From Ulvibacter algarum (lineage in GTDB: Bacteria > Bacteroidota > Bacteroidia > Flavobacteriales > Flavobacteriaceae), in contig CANLBJ010000003.1 in assembly GCA_947488905.1 (NCBI GenBank), positions 124,001-188,000 on the forward strand: a stretch of DNA of 64,000 bases, given 5' to 3'. A program made the translations under genes and the position numbers. Within the stretch, counting starts at the first letter, position 1. The number at the start of each line of letters is the position of its first letter. This document shows positions 1 to 9,532 of this stretch, one piece after another. The notes under the pieces are model-generated. The model saw nothing but the letters and a program-made list of their open reading frames with translations, did no database searches and was not told the DNA's origin.

Positions 1-532
1 CCATCACAAAAATGATAGCCGTAGTAGAAAAGTTAGCTGGCAATATTAAAGCCAATACAAAAAACACAGGTATCCACAGCGGCAACAACGTCTCTTTAAA
101 TGACACGACCTTATCTTTTATCCTTGACAAATACCGCGCAACATAAGCCATTAATGCTACTGCCGCCAGTGTTGAAGTTTGAAAACCAACTCCTACAAAT
201 GGGATTCTAATCCATCTACTTGCATTTGCACCTCCTATGGTTGTGCCTTGCGCCATGGTAACAACAAGTAACACAATAACAATAGGTAGCGCTATAATAG
301 ACAAACCTTTAAAGTAATGAAATGGTATTTTATGCACTCCATAAAGAATAGAAAAACCTAAAACCAAATGTGCAAAATGCTTAATCAAATACTTACTGGT
401 ATTACCATCATCATACAAATAAGCCAGATTACTGCTCGCGCTGTAAACTGGTAAAAAAGAAAAAAGCGCAAGCAGTCCAGCTATCGCCCAGATTGCCTTA
501 TCGCCTTTTATGTTTTTTAATATTTGTTTCAT
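1..532 (-). CDS. ftsW: FtsW, septal peptidoglycan polymerase (SEDS family), N-terminal part
   Basis: This is the first 177 codons of a multi-pass membrane protein that continues beyond the left edge. Translation from the ATG at 532 starts MKQILKNIKGDKAIW and shows alternating hydrophobic segments. A GANASRWIRIP stretch resembles the conserved FtsW/RodA loop after the third membrane segment. SEDS proteins polymerise lipid II glycan strands together with a class B penicillin-binding protein, here probably the FtsI encoded upstream. Position directly after murD is the usual place of ftsW in the division/cell-wall cluster, which favours FtsW over RodA. The gene follows murD by about 100 bp that hold two dispersed repeats. 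Confidence 0.9.
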   Translation of the reverse strand, partial: MKQILKNIKGDKAIWAIAGLLALFSFLPVYSASSNLAYLYDDGNTSKYLIKHFAHLVLGFSILYGVHKIPFHYFKGLSIIALPIVIVLLVVTMAQGTTIGGANASRWIRIPFVGVGFQTSTLAAVALMAYVARYLSRIKDKVVSFKETLLPLWIPVFFVLALILPANFSTTAIIFVM

Positions 533-537
533 TTTAT

Positions 538-558
538 GCCCGCGTAGGCGGGTATGTT
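538..558. repeat. Short GC-rich hairpin repeat (CCCGC-GTA-GGCGGG type)
   Basis: An inverted repeat ATGCCCGC/GCGGGTAT with a short GTAG-like loop stands out in AT-rich DNA between murD and ftsW. Similar GC-rich palindromes are scattered in intergenic DNA of many Bacteroidota; that comparison is from memory. It has no clear U-tract, so it is more likely a dispersed repeat than a terminator. Confidence 0.5.
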
Positions 559-599
559 TTTAATTGTTATTGATATTTTAACTTTGTCAGTTTAATTAT

Positions 600-622
600 C
601 TTCGATTGCACTCAGACTGACA
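600..622. repeat. Dispersed intergenic repeat, TTCGATTGCACTCAG type
   Basis: The stretch lies between murD and ftsW and resembles the short 'TTCGA-TGC-CTCAGACTGACA' repeat that recurs in intergenic regions of many Bacteroidota genomes. Recognition is from memory. A related fragment lies at 15688-15703. Confidence 0.45.
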
Positions 623-634
623 ATAGGCTTTGAC

Positions 635-1969
635 TTACAAATTTCTAACCGCCTCTTTAAATTGTCTTCCGCGATCTTCATAGTTCTCAAATAAATCAAA
701 ACTTGCACACGCCGGACTTAACAAAACAGTATCATTTCTTTCTGAAAGTTTATAAGCAATCTTAACCGCTTCTTCCATACTAGTTGCCTCAACCATCATA
801 TCTACTACGTTACCAAATTGATTGATAATCTTACTATTATCAACACCCAAACAGATAATCGCTTTTACTTTTTCATTAACTAATGGCAATAACTCTTCAT
901 AATCATTTCCTTTATCTACTCCACCAACTATCCAAACCGTTGGGCTGGTCATACTATCTAAGGCATAAAATGTAGCATTCACATTTGTTGCCTTACTATC
1001 GTTAACATACATTACGTTACCAATTTTTAATACTTTTTCTAAACGGTGCTCTACACCCTGAAAGTTTTGTAAACTCTCACGAATTGTTGCCTTTCTAATT
1101 TTTAACAATGTAGCAACACTAGTAGCTGCCATTGCATTTTTAACGTTATGTTGTCCTTGTAATCCTAATGTTGTTATTGGCATAGTAAAGTGGGTGTTAT
1201 TTATTGACACTATTATTTGTTTATCTTTTATATAGGCACCTTCTGTCACTTCTTTTGTTAGTGAAAAAGGCAATTTTTTTGCTTTAATCTCGTGGGTTTT
1301 AAGCCACTTTATAATCTCTTCATCATCTGCATCATAAATAAAATAATCTTCTTCTGTCTGGTTCATCGTTATTCTAAACTTAGAAGCGATGTACTTATCA
1401 TAATCATACTCATAGCGGTCTAAATGATCTGGACTTAAATTTGTCAACACGGCAATATGCGGAGCAAAATCTTTAATACCATCAAGCTGAAAACTGCTCA
1501 GCTCTAACACATAATTCTCATATTTCCCTTCAGAAACCTGCTCGGCAAAACTTTTACCTATGTTACCACCAAGAGCTACATTCAACTCTTTCTTTAACAA
1601 CCCGTGTGTTAAGGTTGCTGTAGTTGTTTTCCCGTTACTACCTGTTATACCAACTATTGTAGCCTCTGTAAATGCTCTAGCAAATTCAATTTCTGAAATA
1701 ACCAGAATCCCTGCTTCGTTCAATTGTTTAACAATTGGCGCCGTATCAGGAATTCCCGGACTTTTCATCACTACGTCTGCCTGTAGTATTTTTGCAGATG
1801 TATGACCTCCGTCTTCAAATGCTATTTTATGATGTAAAAGAACTTTTTTATAATTTTCTTTAATATTTCCGAAGTCTGAAACAAACACTTCAAACCCATT
1901 TTTCATTCCCAGAATAGCCGTTCCTACACCGCTTTCTCCTCCTCCTAATATGACTAGTTTTTTGCTCAT
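635..1969 (-). CDS. murD: UDP-N-acetylmuramoylalanine--D-glutamate ligase MurD
   Basis: Cytoplasmic Mur ligase that adds D-glutamate to UDP-MurNAc-L-Ala using ATP. The 444-residue protein has the usual family length. The N-terminal Rossmann-like domain starts with VILGGGESGVG, the ATP-binding P-loop GSNGKTT is at residues 110-116, and the central domain has NLSPDHLDRY. The C-terminal ligase domain contains VNDSKATN and LLSPACASFD, typical of MurD rather than MurC, MurE or MurF. The gene starts 22 bp after mraY and is part of the division/cell-wall operon. The CTTCGGAAAT word discussed in the findings lies inside it at 1864-1875. Confidence 0.97.
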   Translation of the reverse strand: MSKKLVILGGGESGVGTAILGMKNGFEVFVSDFGNIKENYKKVLLHHKIAFEDGGHTSAKILQADVVMKSPGIPDTAPIVKQLNEAGILVISEIEFARAFTEATIVGITGSNGKTTTATLTHGLLKKELNVALGGNIGKSFAEQVSEGKYENYVLELSSFQLDGIKDFAPHIAVLTNLSPDHLDRYEYDYDKYIASKFRITMNQTEEDYFIYDADDEEIIKWLKTHEIKAKKLPFSLTKEVTEGAYIKDKQIIVSINNTHFTMPITTLGLQGQHNVKNAMAATSVATLLKIRKATIRESLQNFQGVEHRLEKVLKIGNVMYVNDSKATNVNATFYALDSMTSPTVWIVGGVDKGNDYEELLPLVNEKVKAIICLGVDNSKIINQFGNVVDMMVEATSMEEAVKIAYKLSERNDTVLLSPACASFDLFENYEDRGRQFKEAVRNL

Positions 1970-1991
1970 TACTCTTTTAAAGAATTTACCC

Positions 1992-3224
1992 TTATCGAAT
2001 TTTAAGCGTCACTATAGTAAGAATCGCCAGAAAAATACCGACAATCCAAAACCTCGTTACTATTTTACTCTCGTGAAATCCTTTTACTTGATAATGGTGA
2101 TGTAAAGGCGACATTCTAAAAATTCTTCTCCCAGCTCCGAACTTTTTACGTGTATATTTAAACCATCCTACTTGCAGTACTACAGAAAAGTTCTCCATTA
2201 AGAAGATTCCGCACAACAATGGGATTAATAATTCTTTTCTAATTATAATTGCGATTACCGCTATAATACCACCAATAGTCAAACTACCTGTGTCTCCCAT
2301 AAAAACTTGAGCTGGATACGCGTTGTACCAAAGAAACCCTATAAGCGCACCAACAAATGCCATTATAAAAATGGTCACCTCACCAGTGTTTGGTATATAC
2401 ATTACATTAAGATAATCTGAAAACACCACATTACCAGACACCCAAGCAAAGAGCGCAAGTGTGACTGCAATTATTGCAGATGTTCCTGCCGCTAAACCAT
2501 CAATACCGTCTGTAAGGTTTGCACCGTTAGAAACCGCTGTGATAATAAAAATTACTATTGGGATAAAAATTAACCAGATATAATCTTTATAATTATCACC
2601 TGCCCAAGTGATTAATGACTCATAATTAAACTCATTCTCTTTAACAAATGGGATAGTTGTTAATAATGTCTTTTCTTCTGGATAAAATTCTCTTGGTGAG
2701 TTTTGAGTAATTAACTCTGTAGAGTTTACAGGGTTAATCTTCTCACGCTTTACAGTTACATCTGGGTGAAAAAACATAATTGAACCCACAAAAATCCCAA
2801 GTCCTATTTGACCCAACACTTTAAACTTACCCGGCAATCCTGCTTTATCTTGTTTAAACTTTTTTAAATAATCATCTAAGAACCCAATAGCCCCCATCCA
2901 TAGTGTTGTCACAATAAGCATGATGACATAGATGTTTTCAAGCTTGGCAAATAAAAGCACCGGTATTATTGTTGCAAGAATTATTATAATACCACCCATA
3001 GTAGGTGTTCCTGCTTTTTCATTTTGCCCCTCTAAACCTAAATCACGAATGCTTTCACCCATTTGCATACGCTGCAAAATTCTGATGATTTTTTTTCCAA
3101 AAATAGTTGCTATAATTAATGACAGAATAACTGCTAGCGCTGCTCTAAATGTGATAAACTCAAACAAGCTCGCCCCAGGAAACTGGTAGTTCTTTTCTAA
3201 AAATTCGAATAAATAATACAGCAT
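1992..3224 (-). CDS. mraY: Phospho-N-acetylmuramoyl-pentapeptide transferase MraY
   Basis: Integral membrane enzyme that transfers phospho-MurNAc-pentapeptide to undecaprenyl phosphate, giving lipid I. Family motifs are visible: [10 protein letters not shown] (metal and substrate site), [12 protein letters not shown] and FMGDTGS, plus the HHHYQ segment near the C-terminus. About ten hydrophobic segments are present. At 410 residues it is roughly 50 longer than E. coli MraY; the extra length is a polar insertion at about residues 155-210 between membrane segments, which to my knowledge is usual in Bacteroidota. It lies 2 bp after murE. Confidence 0.97.
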   Translation of the reverse strand: MLYYLFEFLEKNYQFPGASLFEFITFRAALAVILSLIIATIFGKKIIRILQRMQMGESIRDLGLEGQNEKAGTPTMGGIIIILATIIPVLLFAKLENIYVIMLIVTTLWMGAIGFLDDYLKKFKQDKAGLPGKFKVLGQIGLGIFVGSIMFFHPDVTVKREKINPVNSTELITQNSPREFYPEEKTLLTTIPFVKENEFNYESLITWAGDNYKDYIWLIFIPIVIFIITAVSNGANLTDGIDGLAAGTSAIIAVTLALFAWVSGNVVFSDYLNVMYIPNTGEVTIFIMAFVGALIGFLWYNAYPAQVFMGDTGSLTIGGIIAVIAIIIRKELLIPLLCGIFLMENFSVVLQVGWFKYTRKKFGAGRRIFRMSPLHHHYQVKGFHESKIVTRFWIVGIFLAILTIVTLKIR

Positions 3225-3226
3225 AC

Positions 3227-4690
3227 TTATTTGTTAAGGGCAGTTAATAGTTGTTTTACAATCTTAAAATCATCAAAATCTGTACGTTCGCCATTTACCT
3301 CTTGGTACGTCTCGTGACCTTTACCAGCTATAAGAATAATGTCATTCTCTTCCGCTAGCTGACAAGCAGTTTTTATCGCTTGTTTTCTATCTGTTATTGA
3401 AAGTGTTTTTTTATAATCTATAGGCGCTACTCCTGCCTCTATTTGCTCAATGATTGAGTCTGGTTGTTCTGTTCTTGGATTATCACTTGTAAAAATCGCC
3501 TTAGTACTTAATTGTGCCGCAATTTTACCCATAATAGGTCGCTTTGCAGCATCTCTATCACCACCACAACCCACTACAGTGATAAGCTTCTCATTACCGG
3601 TCCTGATTGTATTAATAGTTTCTAATACATTTTTTAAAGCGTCTGGAGTATGTGCATAATCAACAACTGCAGTTACTTTATTGTCAGATATCATATATTG
3701 AAATCTACCATCTACACTCTCAAGTGTACTTAATAACTGGAGTGTTTCTATAGTTTCAAGTCCTAGCAATTCGGCAGTAGCGTAGATTGCCAAAACATTA
3801 TAAGCGTTAAAGTTCCCTATGAGTTTTACCCATAGTTCTTGTCCATCTAATTTCAGAAGTAATCCTTGTAATTGATTTTCTAAAATTTGCGCTTTATGGT
3901 CTGCCATACTTTTTAAAGCATAGGTCACTTTTTTTGCAGCCGTATTTTGCAGCATCACCATACCATTTTTGTCATCTACATTGACAAGAGCAAAAGCAGA
4001 TTTTGGTAAATCATCAAAAAACTTCTTTTTTACGTCACGATATTCTTTAAAATCTTTGTGATAATCTAAGTGATCGTGCGATAAATTTGTAAAAATCCCG
4101 CCAGCGAAAGTCAATCCCTCTGTACGTTTTTGGTGAATACCGTGAGAGCTTACTTCCATAAAACAAAAAGAGACACCTGCATCTACCATTTCTCTTAAAT
4201 AACGATTAATCGTTAAGCTATCTGGAGTAGTGTGAGTTGCTTTGTGCTGGTTTTTACCAACCATTATTTTTACGGTAGACAACAATCCCGTTTCATATCC
4301 TGCTGCAGTAAAAAGATTAAACAACAATGTTGCAATTGTAGTTTTACCATTTGTACCAGTCACACCTACAAGCTTTAAATCTTTTGATGGATTCTCGTAA
4401 TAGTTGTCTGCCATTACAGCAAGCGCTTCATGACTATCTTTTACCTGTACGTACGTAATCCCATTTACAATTTCTGAAGGAATCTCCTCGCAGATTATAG
4501 CTAATGCACCTTGATCTATTGCTTTTTTAATAAAGTCGTGGCCGTTACTTATAGCCCCACTAATTGCCACAAAAACATCATCTAAACCAACCTTGCGACT
4601 ATCAAAATTGATATCGCGTATTGCCACAGCAGTGTTACCAAGAACTCTCTCTATGGTTACTTTATATAATATGTCTTTTAATATAATCAC
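3227..4690 (-). CDS. murE: UDP-MurNAc-tripeptide ligase MurE, meso-diaminopimelate-adding
   Basis: Cytoplasmic Mur ligase that adds the third peptide residue of the peptidoglycan precursor. The 487-residue protein shows the P-loop TGTNGKTT at 111-118, [10 protein letters not shown] in the central domain and the DNPR motif at residues 403-406. DNPR is the diagnostic motif for meso-diaminopimelate as substrate, so a DAP-type cell wall is expected. The start codon overlaps the end of ftsI by 4 bp, suggesting translational coupling. Neighbours are all cell-wall genes. Confidence 0.97.
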   Translation of the reverse strand: MIILKDILYKVTIERVLGNTAVAIRDINFDSRKVGLDDVFVAISGAISNGHDFIKKAIDQGALAIICEEIPSEIVNGITYVQVKDSHEALAVMADNYYENPSKDLKLVGVTGTNGKTTIATLLFNLFTAAGYETGLLSTVKIMVGKNQHKATHTTPDSLTINRYLREMVDAGVSFCFMEVSSHGIHQKRTEGLTFAGGIFTNLSHDHLDYHKDFKEYRDVKKKFFDDLPKSAFALVNVDDKNGMVMLQNTAAKKVTYALKSMADHKAQILENQLQGLLLKLDGQELWVKLIGNFNAYNVLAIYATAELLGLETIETLQLLSTLESVDGRFQYMISDNKVTAVVDYAHTPDALKNVLETINTIRTGNEKLITVVGCGGDRDAAKRPIMGKIAAQLSTKAIFTSDNPRTEQPDSIIEQIEAGVAPIDYKKTLSITDRKQAIKTACQLAEENDIILIAGKGHETYQEVNGERTDFDDFKIVKQLLTALNK

Positions 4691-6690
4691 GATACTGTTA
4701 ATACTATTTGTGTTCCTACTACCGGTGTTGCTCCCGGCTTAATGCTCTGATTTCTTACGGTACCTACACCATTAATCTTCACCTTATATCCTAAGTTTTC
4801 TAGCAAAGAAACGGCGTCCATTCCTGCCATTCCTTTTACATTAGGCACTTCTCTTTTAGCTATTGAAGCTTTATTGAAATAAGCGTCATACGCCTCTTGC
4901 ATCTCTACATCATTTGCATCCACCTCATTTATTTCATCTTTTAATGGGCTGTCTGTATAAATTTTTTGAGCAATTCTTTTAAAAACTGGCCCTGTTACAT
5001 CTGCTCCGTAATACCCTTTTTTTGTGCTTGGCTCGTGAATAACGACAATGCAAGAATACTTGGGATTCTCTGCAGGGAAATACCCAGAAAATGAAGAAAC
5101 ATATTTCTTTTCTTTCTTCCATTCTTCATAATTTGCATACTCTTTACGAGCTGTCCCAGTTTTTCCAGCCATTGAAAAATTATCACTATACAGGCTTTTA
5201 CCAGTACCACGAACTACAATATTTTTAAGAATCGCCCTTACCTTATCTACAGTTTGCTGTGATGCTATGCGCTCATCAATCACTACCGTTTCTTGCTCTA
5301 GCACCACTTCATTCCAAGCTCTAATTTCTTTTATAAACTGAGGCTTCACCATCTTACCATCATTTGCTAATGCATTATAAAATGTAAGAATTTGCATTGC
5401 TGTCATTTGAAGATTATATCCATAAGCCATAGAAGGCAATGCATTTCTACTCCACAACTCTCCGCCTATTTTTGGTATTACAGGCATCCCTTCACCTTTG
5501 ATATCAATTCCTAAAGTGGTATCCATTTTCCACTCAACTAAATGATCAAGAAATTTTTGAGGCTGATCTTTATAACTCTCGTTTATTAATTTTGCAAAAC
5601 CAATGTTTGATGAAACTTCTAAAGCTTTTGCCGCAGAAATTTTTCCGTAGCCACCATGCTTACTATCTGTAATAGAGCGACCGTACATTCTTATTGACCC
5701 TTTCTTTGTATCTACTACCGTAGAGGTATCAATCATTTTATCTTCTAAAGCAATTGTCATTGCAACCGTTTTAAAAGTAGAACCCGGCTCTATAGACTCC
5801 CACAATGCATAATTGCGACGCTCGTAATACTTACCATTTGTTCCTTTACCTAAATTTGAGACCGCTTTAATTTGTCCAGTTGCCACCTCCATCACAATCA
5901 CACAACCGTGATCTGCCTCATATTCTTCTAATTGTTTAAGCAGTGCATGATGTGCTATATCTTGCATATTTACATTAATAGTAGAAATCACATCATACCC
6001 ATCTTGAGGCTCTATCTCGTTCTCATCATAAACAGGTTTCCATCTACCTTTAGATATCTTTTGCTTAAGACGCCTTCCTTCTTTGCCACTTAAATACTCT
6101 TGATAAGCACCCTCTAGTCCTACAGAATAATAACCAGGCTTTCCTTTATTTTCATTACCAACAAGACGCTCTGCAATTTTACCCATAGGGTGTTCACGAA
6201 CTGTTTTTTGAACTGATATAAAACCACCGCGATTACCTCCCTTTTTAAAGAGTGGCATGTTTTTAACCTTAATATATTGAGAATACCCTAAGTCACGAGC
6301 TATTAACAAATAACGATTTTTACCAGAACGAGCCTTTCTTAAAAGGTTTTGATAATAAGACTCAGACTTACCAAACATCTTGCTCAACTCTTTTGAGAGT
6401 GGCACCAAGTTTTCATCAAAATCTTTTTTAGTAACCGTTACTGCATCAAAACGAACATCATAATTAGGCACTGAACTAGCAAGCAAACTACCATCATCTG
6501 CATATACGTTACCTCGATTAGCTGGTATTATAAAATTTCTTTCGTTTTTCTCTGCAGCTATCGCGCGATATTTATCGCCTTGCACAAACTGAATGTCTGC
6601 AAGCTTAATAGCAATTAACACCGCCAAGAAGAACATAAAGCCGGCGACGAAGTAAAAGCGGTTTAATATGTTTTTTTCTGGTGTTGACAA
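4687..6690 (-). CDS. ftsI: Penicillin-binding protein FtsI/PBP3-like with C-terminal PASTA domain
   Basis: Class B penicillin-binding protein, the septal D,D-transpeptidase that cross-links peptidoglycan at division. A single membrane anchor lies at about residues 12-32. The transpeptidase active-site motifs are complete: STFK 304-307, SSN 360-362 and KTGT 510-513. A C-terminal PASTA domain (about 615-667, starting VPNVKGM) is present; E. coli FtsI lacks it, but Bacteroidota and Gram-positive homologues often have it. Length is 667 residues. The gene sits between ftsL (8 bp gap) and murE (4 bp overlap). Confidence 0.95.
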   Translation of the reverse strand: MSTPEKNILNRFYFVAGFMFFLAVLIAIKLADIQFVQGDKYRAIAAEKNERNFIIPANRGNVYADDGSLLASSVPNYDVRFDAVTVTKKDFDENLVPLSKELSKMFGKSESYYQNLLRKARSGKNRYLLIARDLGYSQYIKVKNMPLFKKGGNRGGFISVQKTVREHPMGKIAERLVGNENKGKPGYYSVGLEGAYQEYLSGKEGRRLKQKISKGRWKPVYDENEIEPQDGYDVISTINVNMQDIAHHALLKQLEEYEADHGCVIVMEVATGQIKAVSNLGKGTNGKYYERRNYALWESIEPGSTFKTVAMTIALEDKMIDTSTVVDTKKGSIRMYGRSITDSKHGGYGKISAAKALEVSSNIGFAKLINESYKDQPQKFLDHLVEWKMDTTLGIDIKGEGMPVIPKIGGELWSRNALPSMAYGYNLQMTAMQILTFYNALANDGKMVKPQFIKEIRAWNEVVLEQETVVIDERIASQQTVDKVRAILKNIVVRGTGKSLYSDNFSMAGKTGTARKEYANYEEWKKEKKYVSSFSGYFPAENPKYSCIVVIHEPSTKKGYYGADVTGPVFKRIAQKIYTDSPLKDEINEVDANDVEMQEAYDAYFNKASIAKREVPNVKGMAGMDAVSLLENLGYKVKINGVGTVRNQSIKPGATPVVGTQIVLTVS

Positions 6691-6698
6691 GGCCGCTA

Positions 6699-7013
6699 TT
6701 ATTGTTTAATTATTCTTATTATTTGTGGTGGGGTTTCGCTAGGTTGTAATCCTCGCTGCGCCATCGCCGCAGATATTTTACTTTCCATTTTTACTTGAGT
6801 AAGCTGCTTGCGTACATCTAAGTATTCACTCTTTAATTCTTTTACCGTATCATTGAGTTTTGCAATACGGTGTACTTTTTTATCTGCTACGTGTGAGCTT
6901 GCAATCATTATCAAAGCAAGAAAACTCAAGAAGATGATAAAGCGCCAGTTACCAAACGCATCATCATTGACCAGAAATTTTCCTTTAATTATATTATAAA
7001 AACCTTGCTTCAT
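6699..7013 (-). CDS. ftsL: FtsL-like division protein
   Basis: Small bitopic protein of 104 residues with one membrane helix at about 24-43, followed by a short region predicted to form a coiled coil (leucine/valine-spaced, about 45-85). Sequence similarity among FtsL proteins is very low, so the call rests on size, topology and position between rsmH and ftsI, where ftsL always lies. FtsL acts in the FtsQLB complex that activates septal peptidoglycan synthesis. Separated from rsmH by 7 bp and from ftsI by 8 bp. Confidence 0.85.
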   Translation of the reverse strand: MKQGFYNIIKGKFLVNDDAFGNWRFIIFLSFLALIMIASSHVADKKVHRIAKLNDTVKELKSEYLDVRKQLTQVKMESKISAAMAQRGLQPSETPPQIIRIIKQ

Positions 7014-7020
7014 TTATTAC

Positions 7021-7917
7021 TTATAACTTCTTTGCTACTCTTAGTTTTGCGCTTCTAGCGCGATTGTTTTCTTTAATCTCTGCAGCGTCTGGGATAATAA
7101 ATTTCCCTATCGGCTTCATTGGCACCTCTACTCTACCAAACATATCTTTCTCCGGTTCCCCATCAAACATTCCGTTTCGCATAAATCGTTTTACTAATCT
7201 ATCTTCAAGACTATGATAACTTATAACACTCAATCTTCCTCCTGGAGGCAACACCTCTATAGATTGATTTAAAAACTCTTTAATCACTTCAAGCTCTTGG
7301 TTTACTTCTATACGAATGGCTTGATATATTTGTGCTAAAATTTTATGCTCTCTATGTTTAGGCAAAAATCTTGCAATAGCCTCTTTTAACTGATCGCTCG
7401 TCTTAATTGGTGTGATTTTTCTTGCTTCACAAATAACTCTCGACATCCCCTTTGAAGCCCTCAACTCACCATACTGAAATAACACAGAAGCTAACTGAGC
7501 CTCATCATAATTATTAACAACATCATAAGCAGAAAAAGCACTCCCTTGATCCATTCTCATATCTAGCTCTGCTTCAAAACGAGTAGAAAAACCACGCTCT
7601 GCAACATCAAACTGATGAGAAGAAACCCCAAAATCTGCCAAAATACCATCTACTTGTTTATGACCGTGAAAACGCAAAAAACGTTTTAAGAATCTAAAAT
7701 TCTCATTCACCAAAACAAATCGAGGGTCATCTATCGCGTTCTCTAAGGCGTCTTTATCTTGATCAAAAGCAATAAGCTTTCCGTTAGGCCCAAGCCTGTT
7801 CAGGATTTCTCTTGAGTGACCTCCACCTCCAAAAGTGACATCCACATAAACACCGTCTGGCTTAATGTTAAGACCGTCTACGGTAGGGTGTAATAAAACT
7901 GCGTTATGATAATCCAT
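7021..7917 (-). CDS. rsmH: 16S rRNA (cytosine1402-N4)-methyltransferase RsmH
   Basis: S-adenosylmethionine-dependent methyltransferase that methylates N4 of C1402 in the 16S rRNA decoding centre. The 298-residue protein begins with the typical HNAVLLHPTVDGL segment. The SAM-binding loop is TFGGGGHSREIL, followed by FDQDKDA and ILADFGVSSHQFD. The C-terminal signature SYHSLEDRLVKRFM is also present. It overlaps the end of mraZ by 14 bp, the standard arrangement at the head of division/cell-wall clusters. Confidence 0.97.
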   Translation of the reverse strand: MDYHNAVLLHPTVDGLNIKPDGVYVDVTFGGGGHSREILNRLGPNGKLIAFDQDKDALENAIDDPRFVLVNENFRFLKRFLRFHGHKQVDGILADFGVSSHQFDVAERGFSTRFEAELDMRMDQGSAFSAYDVVNNYDEAQLASVLFQYGELRASKGMSRVICEARKITPIKTSDQLKEAIARFLPKHREHKILAQIYQAIRIEVNQELEVIKEFLNQSIEVLPPGGRLSVISYHSLEDRLVKRFMRNGMFDGEPEKDMFGRVEVPMKPIGKFIIPDAAEIKENNRARSAKLRVAKKL

Positions 7918-8374
7918 CTATGTCATCTGCATCTCCCATTACCTCTTCGGCTAGATCTGCAAAATCGTTTGCAGCATCATCAATGGCTTGTTCGTACTTA
8001 TCTTTATCCCAAATCTCTACAATATTAATCGCAGAAGACACCACAACCTCTTTTGTTATTCCTGCAAAAGAAGCAAGGTCTTTAGGCACATTTAATCTAC
8101 CAGTCGCATCAAGCTCCACAGTCTTCACTCCTGCCGTAAAACGACGAATAAAATCTACATTCTTGCGCTTAAAGCGATTTAGCTTATTCATTTTTTCCAT
8201 CAACCTATTCCACTCCTCCATTGGGTACAACTCTAAGCAAGGCTGAAAAACAGCACGCTTGATCACAAAACCTTGTGTCATTGCTGGAGCCAATTGTTTC
8301 TTCAAAGAAGAAGGCATCATTAGCCTCCCCTTTGCATCTGCTTTGCACTCGTATGTCCCTATTAAGTTGAGCAT
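7904..8374 (-). CDS. mraZ: Transcriptional regulator MraZ
   Basis: DNA-binding protein with two AbrB-like halves, each marked by a DxxGRL motif (DAKGRL near the N-terminus and DATGRL in the second half). MraZ proteins bind repeats upstream of their own gene and control the division/cell-wall cluster. An open frame extends to an ATG at 8428, but the start at 8374 (MLNLIGTYECK) is preferred: it gives the usual length (156 residues), the extra 18 residues look nothing like the family, and the candidate -7 element at 8426-8433 would leave 8428 untranscribed. Boxes that fit its operator lie at 8441-8490. Confidence 0.93.
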   Translation of the reverse strand: MLNLIGTYECKADAKGRLMMPSSLKKQLAPAMTQGFVIKRAVFQPCLELYPMEEWNRLMEKMNKLNRFKRKNVDFIRRFTAGVKTVELDATGRLNVPKDLASFAGITKEVVVSSAINIVEIWDKDKYEQAIDDAANDFADLAEEVMGDADDIDGLS

Positions 8375-8425
8375 GAATTGTTTCTGAAATATTCTACACC
8401 TGAAAAAACTAGCTTCAGGAATGAA

Positions 8426-8433
8426 CAAATTTA
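8426..8433 (-). promoter_or_regulatory. Candidate -7 element of the mraZ promoter
   Basis: Read on the minus strand this is TAAATTTG, an exact match to the Bacteroidota -7 consensus TAnnTTTG. It would start transcription about 45-55 bp upstream of the mraZ ATG at 8374. No good -33 TTTG is seen at the usual distance; that space is occupied by the MraZ-type boxes. Confidence 0.55.
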
Positions 8434-8440
8434 GATATTA

Positions 8441-8490
8441 TTTACCACATTTTCCCACCTTTTACCACATTGTTGATAAGTTTTACCACC
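8441..8490 (-). promoter_or_regulatory. MraZ-type operator: three 10-bp-spaced GTGGKAAA boxes plus a fourth
   Basis: On the minus strand three directly adjacent 10-bp units read TGTGGTAAAA, GGTGGGAAAA and TGTGGTAAAT (8470-8441). A fourth GGTGGTAAAA unit lies at 8490-8481, two helical turns from the first. MraZ operators known in other bacteria are runs of short TGG-containing boxes repeated every 10 bp upstream of mraZ, so position, period and core all fit. The boxes lie upstream of and touching the candidate core promoter, consistent with autorepression. MraZ binding itself is inferred. Confidence 0.8.
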
Positions 8491-8643
8491 TTAACTACCT
8501 AATAGACACGTTTATGCCGCCAACCAACTGAGGTCAAACCGGTTATAAGGTTTTTAACAAGATGTTTCTAAATTGTATAAAAGAGTTGAAATATTTAATA
8601 TTTCCGAAGCAAGAAGAACGACTATATTTGAGCAAAAAAAGTG

Positions 8644-8651
8644 TACTTTTG
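8644..8651 (+). promoter_or_regulatory. Candidate -7 element for the alpha/beta hydrolase gene
   Basis: TACTTTTG matches TAnnTTTG and lies 21 bp before the ATG at 8673. A TTTG at 8627-8630 is closer than the usual -33 spacing (13 bp instead of about 17-23), so the upstream element is uncertain. The position argues that translation starts at 8673 and not at the upstream in-frame ATG at 8562. Confidence 0.45.
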
Positions 8652-8672
8652 TTTACAACACTTAGCATATTT

Positions 8673-9437
8673 ATGGAAAACCAACTTAAGACTGAAGGAA
8701 AATTTAACTATATAGAAGCTGGAGAGGGAACCCCTATCATCATTCTACATGGTCTTATGGGCGGTCTAAGTAACTTTGATGGCATGACAAACTTTTTTCC
8801 TGCAAAAGGCTATAAGGTTTTATTACCAGAATTGCCTCTGTACTCGCTTCCCTTATTAAAAACGAACGTAAAACAGTTTGCTAAATACCTTAAAGCTTTT
8901 ATAGATCACAAACAATTTAAAGAAGTTATTCTTGTTGGAAACTCACTTGGCGGTCACATAGGTTTACTTTTTACAAAATTATACCCTGAACACGTAAAAG
9001 CACTTGTTATAACTGGCAGCAGCGGTCTTTATGAAAGCGCAATGGGAGAAAGCTACCCTAAAAGAGGTGATAAAGACTACATAAGAAGAAAGACTGAAAA
9101 TGTTTTTTACGACCCAAAAATCGCAACACCAGAATTAGTTGACGAAGTTTATGACACGGTAAATGATCGTACAAAGCTTATAAGAACACTTTCTATTGCA
9201 AAAAGTGCGATACGCCATAATATGGCAAAAGATTTACCAGAGATGAAAGTCCCTACTTGCATTATTTGGGGTAAAAATGACAATGTTACTCCTCCAGATG
9301 TAGGTGAAGAGTTTAACAACTTATTACCAGATAGTGAACTCTTTTGGATTGAAAAATGCGGGCATGCTGCTATGATGGAACACCCAGATCGCTTTAATGA
9401 AATCCTTATTGACTGGCTAGAAAAACGTAAGTTCTAA
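8673..9437 (+). CDS. Alpha/beta hydrolase
   Basis: Predicted cytoplasmic serine hydrolase of 254 residues with the complete alpha/beta-hydrolase set. The oxyanion segment is HGLMGG, the nucleophile elbow is GNSLGG, the acid is the Asp in WGKNDNVTPP, and the catalytic His is in CGHAAMMEHP. The substrate cannot be told from sequence. The open frame reaches back to 8562, but the first 37 codons look unlike protein and overlap the candidate promoter, so the ATG at 8673 (MENQLKTEGKFNYIEAG) is chosen. The gene is followed by engB on the same strand with its own promoter. Confidence 0.85.
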   Translation: MENQLKTEGKFNYIEAGEGTPIIILHGLMGGLSNFDGMTNFFPAKGYKVLLPELPLYSLPLLKTNVKQFAKYLKAFIDHKQFKEVILVGNSLGGHIGLLFTKLYPEHVKALVITGSSGLYESAMGESYPKRGDKDYIRRKTENVFYDPKIATPELVDEVYDTVNDRTKLIRTLSIAKSAIRHNMAKDLPEMKVPTCIIWGKNDNVTPPDVGEEFNNLLPDSELFWIEKCGHAAMMEHPDRFNEILIDWLEKRKF

Positions 9438-9532
9438 AATACAATCTCCTATAAATTGATTATTTTTAGAGACTTGTAGTTTAAACTACTTGGTTCTTGC
9501 CTCTTTGTGCCAACTCCTAACATTTTTCTAAA

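Noticed and set aside
4995-5210. 71-residue open frame within ftsI
   Set aside because: Same strand, different frame, fully inside a gene with intact catalytic motifs; no recognisable features.
8375-8428. Longer mraZ start giving 174 residues
   Set aside because: The extra N-terminal residues do not resemble MraZ, and the candidate -7 element covers this start.
8562-8672. Longer start of the alpha/beta hydrolase
   Set aside because: The added residues look like translated intergenic DNA and include the candidate promoter; the family N-terminus begins at 8673.
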